Origin: F23-B02 sp963625685
Lineage (GTDB): Bacteria; Bacillota; Clostridia; Oscillospirales; Oscillospiraceae
Length of the DNA stretch: 64,000 bases
Assembly: GCA_963625685.1 (NCBI GenBank)
Contig: CAVFTR010000001.1
Coordinates: forward strand, 451,739-515,738
Direction: 5' to 3'
Shown: one piece after another, positions 1 to 10,332 of the stretch
Position numbering within the stretch: position 1 is the stretch's first letter
How the letters are laid out: each line of letters opens with the position of its first letter
Position numbers and translations under genes: made by a program
The notes under the pieces: generated by a model
Told to the model about the DNA's origin: nothing
The model's input: only the letters and a program-made list of their open reading frames with translations
Databases searched by the model: none

Positions 1-515
1 CAGCATTTTATAACGCGCGGGTTTATCCCCTCATTCACGCTTATGCCGCCGGAGCATGCCGTGACATGCGGGCAGTAGCCGCCCTTGGAGGAATTGAACA
101 CCGCCTCGGCGACGGTGGAGAGGCTGTTGTCGTCGCAGACGAAGAGTATGCTCCTGACGTCGATGCCGTTAAAGCCGCACAGCTCCGCCTGCCGCTCGTC
201 CCAGCGCTCAAGGCTGCGGTCGCCGGCCTGATTTTCTATATGGTGCGTGAGCTCGTGGTGCAGCGTGCTTTTCAGGCGCCGTCTGAAGGTCTCGTCGTCC
301 ATATCGCCGTAGAGCTCCGTGAACGAGCCGTAGTACAGCTCGATATGCCGCCCCATTTTGTCGCGGAAATACATGCCGAGCGTGTATCCCCCCTCGCTGC
401 CGCGCACGGCCTTCTCAAGGAAGCTCACGCCGCCGTTCAGGTTTTTGAATATCTCCTCGGGAAGCTCGTCGACGAGCTCGTCGAGAACGTCCCCTGCCTG
501 TTCATAAGTCAGCAT
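1..515 (-). CDS. Zincin-like metallopeptidase fused to degenerate LMW phosphatase-like domain (partial)
   Basis: Reading leftward from an ATG whose A is shared with the polA stop (TGATG), 171 residues are open to the window edge, so the 3' end is missing. Residues about 1-115 resemble the short zincin family often annotated 'metallopeptidase family protein', with a zinc motif HHELTHH near residue 89. From about residue 122 a second domain starts with ILFVCDDNSLSTVAEAVF, which resembles the low-molecular-weight protein phosphatase P-loop (CxGNxCRS). The first Cys is kept but the catalytic Arg position is Ser. It is probably translated last in a uvrB-polA-zincin operon. The zincin call is fairly firm; phosphatase ancestry is inferred from motif order (hydrophobic strand, Cys loop, later ACSGGI). 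Substrate is unknown, and phosphatase activity looks unlikely. Confidence 0.72.
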   Translation of the reverse strand, partial: MLTYEQAGDVLDELVDELPEEIFKNLNGGVSFLEKAVRGSEGGYTLGMYFRDKMGRHIELYYGSFTELYGDMDDETFRRRLKSTLHHELTHHIENQAGDRSLERWDERQAELCGFNGIDVRSILFVCDDNSLSTVAEAVFNSSKGGYCPHVTACSGGISVNEGINPRVIKC

Positions 516-3060
516 CAGTGCGCCTCCGCCCAGCTGTGTCCTGTTTTTGCTTCGACCGTGAGCGGCACGCTCAGCTTTGCAGCTCCGCTCATCTCCTCGC
601 TCAGGATATCCGCTACCCTCTGCGCCTCGTCCTCGGGGCATTCGCATATGAGCTCGTCATGCACCTGCAGAATGAGCCTTGCCCTGAGTCCCTCGGCTCT
701 GAGCCTGTTGTAAACGTTTACCATGGCAAGCTTTATTATGTCCGCCGCGGTGCCCTGAATGGGCATATTCAGCGCGACGCGCTCGCCGAAGGAGCGTGTG
801 TTGAAGTTTGACGACCTAAGCTCCGGAAGCTCTCGCCGCCTTGCGTAGAGCGTCGTGACATAGCCGTCACGCTTCGCCTTTTCGACGATCTCCTTCATAT
901 ATTCGCGCACACCGTCGTATTTATTGAGATACGCCTCCATATACGCCCTGGCCTCGGCCTGCGATACGCCGATATCCTGCGCCAGCGACCACGCCGAAAT
1001 GCCGTAGACGATGCCGAAATTAACGGCCTTTGCCCGGCTGCGCTGCAACGGCGTCACCTCGCTCAGCGGCGTATTGAACACCTGCGAGGCCGTGACTGCG
1101 TGGATGTCCTCGCCGCTCAGGAAGGCCTCCTGCATATGCCTGTCGCCCGATATGTGCGCAAGGAGCCTAAGCTCTATCTGACTGTAGTCCGCGTCGACGA
1201 GGACATTGCCCTTTGAGGCGATGAACATCTCGCGGATATGGCTGCCGAGCTCGCGGCGGATGGGGATGTTCTGCAGATTCGGGTCAGTGCTCGAAAGTCT
1301 GCCCGTGGCCGTGACGGTCATCTGGAATTTCGTCCTGATCCTGCCGTCGGGGCCGATGAGCTTCAGAAGCCCGTCGGCATAGGTCGATTTGAGCTTGGTG
1401 AGCATGCGGTAATCGAGCACCATCTGAACTATCGGGTGCTTTCCCCTCAGCTTTTCAAGGACCTCTGCGTTCGTGCTCCAGCCGGTCTTTGTCTTCTTTC
1501 CCGCCGGAAGCATGAGCCGTTCAAACAGCACCTCGCCGAGCTGCTTCGGGGAATTTATATTGAAATCGCAGCCGGCCTCGTCGTATATCGCCCGCTCAAG
1601 CTCCGATATCGTGCCCCTGAGGCTCTCGCCGAAGTCTGAAAGCGCGGCTCTGTCGATCATGAAGCCCTGCTCCTGCATATCGGCAAGCACGCGGCACAGC
1701 GGCATCTCGATATCGTAAAAAAGCCTTGTCATGCCGCGCTGCGCGAGCTTTTCCTCCGTCGGGGCGCGCAGTCTGTACACAGCCTCCGCTCCGCTGAGCT
1801 CCACTCCGCAATAGCCCATGCTCATGCGGGCAAGGCCGTAGTCGCTCGCCGTCGCGTCAAGAAGGTACCCTGCAAGCGCCGTATCGTACTCAAAGCCGTC
1901 TGCCGGCAGCTTTTCGTCCATGAGCTGAGTCATGAGCTCCTTGACGTTGTGGCCGATCTTTTTCACCTTGTCGGAGAAAATAAAGGCTGTAAGGCGCGAG
2001 TAATCGTCGCCGAGATAGCTCCAGCGGGCAAGATACACTGCCCTGCCGTCGCATATCTCTATGCTGTCAAAGTCAGGAGAGGCAGTAACGGCGACGGTGC
2101 CGGCGTCCGTGACGGCGCTGATAATATCGTCGAGCGGCGCGTTCTCCATATACGGCAGACACTCGTTCTGAGCCGCGGCGGCGCTCTCCGCGCTTTCGCG
2201 CACCTCCCATTTTTCGATGAATTTATTAAAGCCGAGCCTTTTGAAAAGGTCGTACAGCTCGGGCCTGTAGTCGGCGTGCCACACGGCGTCCTCCGGCGAA
2301 AACTCTATCGGCGCGTCCGTGCGTATGGTCGCGAGCTCATAGGACAAAAACGCGCTTTCCCTGCCCTCGCGCAGCTTTTTGCGCATGCCCTCCTTGACGT
2401 CGATGGTATCTATATTATCGTATATCGTCTCAATGCTCCTGTAGCTGCGCACGAGCCCCATCGCCGTTTTCTCGCCCACTCCGGGCACGCCGGGGATATT
2501 GTCCGACGCGTCGCCCATGAGCGCCTTGAGGTCCACGATGTGTCCCGGCTCAAAGCCGTACTCCTCGAAAAAGAGCTCCGGCGTATATTCCGTGGTCGTG
2601 GTCTGCCCCATGCGGCTTTTGACGTGGCAGACATGGTTTTTTTCGCTTATGAGCTGGAAGCTGTCCTTATCGCCGGTGACTATGCGGCATTCCCAGCCAA
2701 GCTCCGTGCAGCGTGCAGCCGCCGTCCCGAGCAGATCGTCGGCCTCGAAGCCCTCAAGCTCAAGGCGCAGTATGCCCATCGCGTCGAGCACCTGCTTGAG
2801 TACCGGCATCTGCACGGCAAGCTCCTCGGGCATGCCCTTGCGCTGGGCCTTGTAGCCGGCATAGCGCAGATGGCGGAAGGTCGGCGCCTTGAGGTCAAAG
2901 GCAACGCACACGGCCTCGGGCTTTTCATCGTCGAGCAGCTTATGCAGTATCGAAAGAAAGCCGTACACGCCGTTTGTGGGCGTGCCGTCGGGCGCGTTGA
3001 GCGCGCGCACGCCGTAAAAGGCGCGGTTTACTATGCTGTTGCCGTCAAGTATCAATAGTT

Positions 3061-3064
<4 letters not shown>
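515..3064 (-). CDS. polA: DNA polymerase I
   Basis: This 849-residue protein has the standard three-part layout of bacterial Pol I, which fills gaps during excision repair and removes Okazaki primers. Residues 1-290 are the 5'-3' exonuclease/FEN domain (starting MKLLILDGNSIVNRAFYG, with EADDLLGT and a helix-hairpin-helix around GVPGVGEKTA). Residues 300-460 are the proofreading-fold domain, but the DEDD residues are not recognisable (TASPDFD where FDTET is expected), so proofreading is probably lost as in Bacillus and Thermus enzymes. Residues 470-849 form the polymerase domain with DADYSQIELR, RSRAKAVNFGIVYG and LQVHDEL. The ATG overlaps the uvrB stop by 4 bases, indicating translational coupling in a DNA-repair operon. 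Confidence 0.97.
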
Positions 3065-5034
<1,970 letters not shown>

Positions 5035-5063
5035 ATCTGAGCTCCTCTAATGCATTTCATTAT

Positions 5064-5092
5064 ATTATACCACGCGCAGAGCGCAACGGCAA
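5064..5092 (-). promoter_or_regulatory. Sigma-A-type promoter of uvrB-polA
   Basis: On the minus strand TTGCCG and TATAAT are separated by 17 bases, ending about 30 bases upstream of the uvrB GTG. No LexA-like box was recognised. Confidence 0.55.
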
Positions 5093-5111
5093 GGATAGTC
5101 AAAGCGGTGGG

Positions 5112-6438
5112 CGGCAAAAAAACAAGGCAGCGGATGCTGCCTTGTTTTGGGGTCTTCTATCGTGCGGTCAGATCTGGTAGGATGCCCAGTCGATCTCGGG
5201 AAGCTTCTCGGTCCACTTCTCGTATCCGCTGCTCTCCAGGCGCTCGCACTTATGGTTGTTGGTCGCTTCCTGCATGTCGCGGTAGTACCACACGCTGGTG
5301 TCGGCGTTATCGCTCCAGTTGGTCATCTGCGATACCGGCAGGAGGTCGTCGTTCGAGTCGGTCTGACGGCCGAGCACGCGGTTTATCATCGAGAAGGTCT
5401 CGGCGCGGGTGATCTTTTTGTCCGGGCGGAAGGTGCCGTCGGTGTAGCCGTTGATCCAGCCGTTGCCTGCTGCCAGCTCAATATACTTCTGTGCCCAGTG
5501 GCCGCTGATGTCGCTGAAGGTCTTGCCGTCTGCGCTGAGATCCGCAAAGCGCGCGATGATCGTCGCCATCTCGGCGCGGGTGATCGCGTCGTTCGGACGG
5601 AAGGTGCCCTCGGGATCGCCGCTGACGATCTTCGCCTTGGCGAGCGTCGCTATCGCCCTGGTGTACCACTGGCCGTCGTCGACGTCGGTGAACGCGCTGG
5701 TCTTCGTGTCAAACTCCTTGCGGCTGTCGTCGGTCAGCAGGCGGAAGAAGATCGTCGCGACCTCGGCGCGGGTGATCTCGGCGCTGGGACGCACCGTGCC
5801 GTCGGGATAGCCGATGACGTAGTTGAAGTGGTCTTCCTTATTCAGGATATCCAGCATCGTGAGCGTGCCGTTTACGTACTTGATGTCGTAGTTTGCGGTC
5901 ACGTCCTTGCCGCTTGCGTCCTGGATGACTGCGTCGGAGGGAACGTTCGCGGACGAGCCGGGAACGGACTGCTTGCCGGTGATCTTCACGGAGACGAGCT
6001 TATCGCCCGCGGCGGGCTCGTCGGCCTTGTAGGTGTCGCAGGTGATCGCCTCGGGGCCGTAGCCCTCGGCGCTGCCGGCGGTGATGGTCAGGGGACGCTT
6101 GGTGATGTCCAGCTCACCGTCGGTCTTGACGACGAACTCGACCTCGTACTTGCTGTTGAGGTTCTTGAACTGCTCGGCCTTGATGCCCATGTCGTACTTG
6201 CCGACGTAGGTGCCCTTCGCTTCGGCCGTGCCGGTGAACTCAAAGTCGGCCTCGGTGTAGCTCGGGTCGGTGCACTCCCAGGTGTAGCCCTTGACGTTGT
6301 GCTCGGTCGCGTCGTAGACCTCGCTGCCCGTGTTGCCCGTGATCGTCACGGTGATCTTCTTCGCGGGATCGGGCGTGGGCGGGATATACGGGCGGCGCTG
6401 GTAGTTGTCGAAGACAACGTCAGTCGTCGCTCCGGCGG
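5112..6438. repeat. Long direct repeat, copy 1 (1,327 bp; SLH anchor plus terminator)
   Basis: Bases 5112-6438 match 9006-10332 with a constant offset of 3,894. The encoded proteins are identical throughout, and shadow reading frames on the other strand also agree, so the DNA appears identical, silent positions included. The flanks diverge at once: g/a on the left and t/c at 6439/10333. The repeat covers the terminator, the three SLH domains and the preceding MBG-like region. Confidence 0.9.
5116..5148 (-). terminator. Intrinsic terminator of SLH surface gene A
   Basis: A 9-bp stem (CAAGGCAGC/GCTGCCTTG) with a 4-base loop, extended by A/T pairs, is followed on the minus strand by seven T residues. 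It lies just after the stop of the surface gene and is part of the long repeat duplicated at 9010-9042. Confidence 0.88.
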
Positions 6439-8738
6439 TTATCTCGCCCTTGACAGAATTATCCTTGAGGTCATAGGCCGTACCATCGACCTTAGCCGTT
6501 ACGGTGTAGCCCGTGGTGGTCTCGGTAACGGTGTACTCGGTGCCGGCGGGGAGAGTGAAGGTCTTGGTCTCGCCTGCCTTGAGCTTGAAGTTAATGGTGG
6601 TTCCTGTCGGAACGGTCAGCTTGAACTCATAGTCCTTTGTCGCGCTCGCGCTGCCGGAGACGGTCTTGCTGATCACAAGAGTTCCGGGCTTATCTCCCCA
6701 AATAGCATGGAGGGTGATGTTGCCGGTCACGGGAACTGCGCTGCTGGGATAATACATTGTTCCGCTGCCGTCAGCTTTCGTGTTCCAGCCGAGGAACACT
6801 TTCTTTTCAGGGGCGACAAGATCATCGCCAGAAAGCACCATTGCTGCGGTATTCATGGCATAGTGATGGGTATCAGTGACTGTTCCGGTGCCGCCGTTTG
6901 CATCGTAGGTCACGGTGTAGCCAGCTTTGCTGCTAAGTTGGGCATATAGGGTTATGTTTTCTGTTATTAAAGTTTCGTAGTTGAAAGGCTGTCTTCCCGC
7001 CTCATCATATGACCAACCATAGAACACATCATCCCCCTGTGGATTTACAGTAGGAATATCGCTCTCTATAAGTCTATTGCCATATTGAACATTGGATACG
7101 TTAGTAAGCGTTTGGCCATATGCCACAAATGTAACTTTACATACTGGTGGAACCCACTTTGCATAGACCGTAATGTTGTGGTCAGGCATTATCTGTTCGC
7201 TAAAATTGCAAGGTACATTGAGTTCTTTATTGTAATACCATCCAGCAAAAATGAAGTTTTGTGGAATATTATTCGGAATAGTGGGCTGATAGTCCGCAGC
7301 GCTGCTTATATCCGCCTCATACTTATAGGATTTTGTATTTATCGGATATTCGCCATTATTGAGATACACTACGTCACTTGAATTTCGAGTGTAGTAAAAC
7401 TTTGCGTCGACATACTTCTTATCTTTCCATTCTTGTTCCGTAAGCCCCCATTCAGTTAAGCGCGCTATTTCATCATCGGTCCATTCACCCGGAATATAAT
7501 GATCAAAGCTGAAGCCAGGAATACCATAGCAATCATTTTCTGATATGATCGAGCTACTATCGGCGCCATTATCTTCATGATCCAACTCATAGGTTTCGCC
7601 GGTCAAGGTTTCCAAATAATAATAAGCTTTATTATTGCCTCCCATATTTGTCCACCAAAATTCAGCGCCACCCAATGGCATCACCTCGAGCCTTGCCTGG
7701 TATTCCGCTTCATGGATATAATTATAATACTCGTTGTATGTGCTGAATTGTTTAAAAGAGCCGTCAGCATTTTTGATACTATTACCTGAACTATCTAAAC
7801 GAATCCATATGCGTCCAGGCCACTTAGCACTTATCCTTTCACCATACTTTGCGGTTATTTTATATTCAGTAAGTTCATCTCCAATGTTCCAAAGTCCGTC
7901 TCCAACAATATAGTTATAAAACTTTACTGTATATGTATTTCGAGAATAATAAACATTTACAATGGTCGTTCCGTCGCCAGCAATAGTTTCCTGTGTGATC
8001 GATTTCGCCGTAAACCCATCGTAGTTTTTTGGAACAGCAGCAGTCGGCGCACCAGTCGTACCTTGCAGACTCTCACTATCAGCAAAAGAGTATTTATTAT
8101 CGTTTGCGTTTTCCTGCCAATGAACAACAGTATATTTTGTATCATTTCTAGCAGTCCACTTTGCGTACAGCGTACATTTGGCAGAGATACTTGAAAAATC
8201 AGCAACCTGTGTCAATTCTTCATCCGTATACCATTTTTCAAAATCATAACCATACTTTGTTGGAGCAAGCGGAGCTGTAGCTACTCCAGTATAGAATTGA
8301 GGTGCAATATAAGTACCTCCATTTGAAATAAAAGTCACCCAAAAGCCATCTTCGATTTGGGGGTACAAATGTAATATATCTGAACGCTCTGCACTATAAG
8401 AGAGCGAAGTAACCTTCTGCGTTAGTTCTTTATCTAAGTACCAACCAGTCACGCCTTGTGTACTCGTCATAGGAACTACAATATCGTCAAAGTTATCAAT
8501 GCTATTATCGCCATAATGCAGCACCTTAGTTGCTACTACAATTGCATCATCAGCCGCGCTACTCATAAAATAGAAGTAATTAGCATTTGAATTTGATGAC
8601 TGGGATGGCTCTACTGTTTCACCCCCCCCCGTTTACATTTTCTACCAATTCTTCATCGGCAAAAACTGAGAACGGAAGAAGCGTGAAGATCATGCAGATG
8701 CACATTAAAAGCGCAAGTCCGCGTTTTTTTACGTTCAT
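5168..8738 (-). CDS. SLH-domain surface protein A, InlB-repeat type, phase-off by poly-G frameshift
   Basis: A large secreted cell-wall protein in two frames. The first frame starts at ATG 8738 after AAGGAG and encodes a clear signal peptide (MNVKKRGLALLMCICMIF... ending VFA) and ten mature residues. It then enters nine Gs at 8622-8630 and stops at codon 40. Removing one G joins it directly to the 1,132-residue body open from 8566 down to 5168. The body has several Listeria-Bacteroides (InlB B-type) repeats (about residues 50-620; FEKWYTDEELT, FAGWYYNKEL, FLGWNTKADG), an MBG-like region, and three C-terminal SLH domains (GYPDGTVRPSAEITRAE, GDPEGTFRPNDAITRAE, GYTDGTFRPDKKITRAE) for binding secondary cell-wall polymer. 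Bases about 6,900-8,560 are visibly AT-rich. Either the gene is switched off in this cell line or the homopolymer was misread. Role inferred: adhesin or surface antigen. Confidence 0.88.
8622..8630 (-). repeat. Poly-G tract (9 G on coding strand) at signal peptide/mature junction
   Basis: Nine consecutive G on the coding strand fall after codon 36 of the secretion-signal frame. With nine, TGA follows immediately. With eight (or eleven), translation continues for 18 codons into the long body frame. This is the layout of a slipped-strand phase switch. Confidence 0.85.
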
Positions 8739-8802
8739 TTCATTATCTCCTTCTTAACATTTTTTTGTTTCGATACCTTTTGCATCGTATCGACTTGTTT
8801 TA

Positions 8803-8830
8803 ATGTTACCACTTATCTGGAAAATTGCAA
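8803..8830 (-). promoter_or_regulatory. Promoter of SLH surface gene A
   Basis: Minus-strand TTGCAA and TAACAT are spaced by 16 bases, about 65 bases upstream of the ATG at 8738. The leader contains a small stem (CGATAC/GTATCG, near 8770-8795) before the Shine-Dalgarno AAGGAG. Confidence 0.45.
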
Positions 8831-9005
8831 GCCATTTAAGCGTTAATTTTTTTATTTATTGTTGACATTTTTAGATATTTCATATATTTTATGCGGTTTT
8901 GGTCGTTATTATACTTTGCAGGGCAATTTGTATAGGCGGAATAGTGGAAAATAACGAAACGGGCAAGCCCCTGCCCTACACAGATCGCCGCAGCCTCCGG
9001 GCGGA
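8831..9005. other. AT-rich spacer between the two SLH surface genes
   Basis: No reading frame with a ribosome site is seen. On the plus strand there is a TTGACA-like box near 8860 that drives nothing obvious, and a short palindromic GGGCAAGCCCCTGCCC element at 8961-8976 of the kind scattered between genes in clostridial genomes. Confidence 0.4.
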
Positions 9006-10332
9006 CGGCAAAAAAACAAGGCAGCGGATGCTGCCTTGTTTTGGGGTCTTCTATCGTGCGGTCAGATCTGGTAGGATGCCCAGTCGATCTCGGGAAGCTT
9101 CTCGGTCCACTTCTCGTATCCGCTGCTCTCCAGGCGCTCGCACTTATGGTTGTTGGTCGCTTCCTGCATGTCGCGGTAGTACCACACGCTGGTGTCGGCG
9201 TTATCGCTCCAGTTGGTCATCTGCGATACCGGCAGGAGGTCGTCGTTCGAGTCGGTCTGACGGCCGAGCACGCGGTTTATCATCGAGAAGGTCTCGGCGC
9301 GGGTGATCTTTTTGTCCGGGCGGAAGGTGCCGTCGGTGTAGCCGTTGATCCAGCCGTTGCCTGCTGCCAGCTCAATATACTTCTGTGCCCAGTGGCCGCT
9401 GATGTCGCTGAAGGTCTTGCCGTCTGCGCTGAGATCCGCAAAGCGCGCGATGATCGTCGCCATCTCGGCGCGGGTGATCGCGTCGTTCGGACGGAAGGTG
9501 CCCTCGGGATCGCCGCTGACGATCTTCGCCTTGGCGAGCGTCGCTATCGCCCTGGTGTACCACTGGCCGTCGTCGACGTCGGTGAACGCGCTGGTCTTCG
9601 TGTCAAACTCCTTGCGGCTGTCGTCGGTCAGCAGGCGGAAGAAGATCGTCGCGACCTCGGCGCGGGTGATCTCGGCGCTGGGACGCACCGTGCCGTCGGG
9701 ATAGCCGATGACGTAGTTGAAGTGGTCTTCCTTATTCAGGATATCCAGCATCGTGAGCGTGCCGTTTACGTACTTGATGTCGTAGTTTGCGGTCACGTCC
9801 TTGCCGCTTGCGTCCTGGATGACTGCGTCGGAGGGAACGTTCGCGGACGAGCCGGGAACGGACTGCTTGCCGGTGATCTTCACGGAGACGAGCTTATCGC
9901 CCGCGGCGGGCTCGTCGGCCTTGTAGGTGTCGCAGGTGATCGCCTCGGGGCCGTAGCCCTCGGCGCTGCCGGCGGTGATGGTCAGGGGACGCTTGGTGAT
10001 GTCCAGCTCACCGTCGGTCTTGACGACGAACTCGACCTCGTACTTGCTGTTGAGGTTCTTGAACTGCTCGGCCTTGATGCCCATGTCGTACTTGCCGACG
10101 TAGGTGCCCTTCGCTTCGGCCGTGCCGGTGAACTCAAAGTCGGCCTCGGTGTAGCTCGGGTCGGTGCACTCCCAGGTGTAGCCCTTGACGTTGTGCTCGG
10201 TCGCGTCGTAGACCTCGCTGCCCGTGTTGCCCGTGATCGTCACGGTGATCTTCTTCGCGGGATCGGGCGTGGGCGGGATATACGGGCGGCGCTGGTAGTT
10301 GTCGAAGACAACGTCAGTCGTCGCTCCGGCGG
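9006..10332. repeat. Long direct repeat, copy 2 (1,327 bp)
   Basis: Second copy of the segment at 5112-6438, in the same orientation. It encodes the C-terminal MBG-like region and three SLH domains of surface protein B and includes its terminator. Recombination between the copies would delete 3,894 bp and swap the N-terminal region. Confidence 0.9.
9010..9042 (-). terminator. Intrinsic terminator of SLH surface gene B
   Basis: Same hairpin and T-run as at 5116-5148, inside the long direct repeat. Confidence 0.86.

Noticed and set aside
5147..6949. Long plus-strand open frame (600 codons) opposite SLH protein A, with a near-copy at 9041
   Set aside because: It is the antisense of the GC-rich SLH anchor. 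Its Val/Gly/Ala-rich translation has no domain, and the frame exists because the coding strand's third positions are GC-rich.
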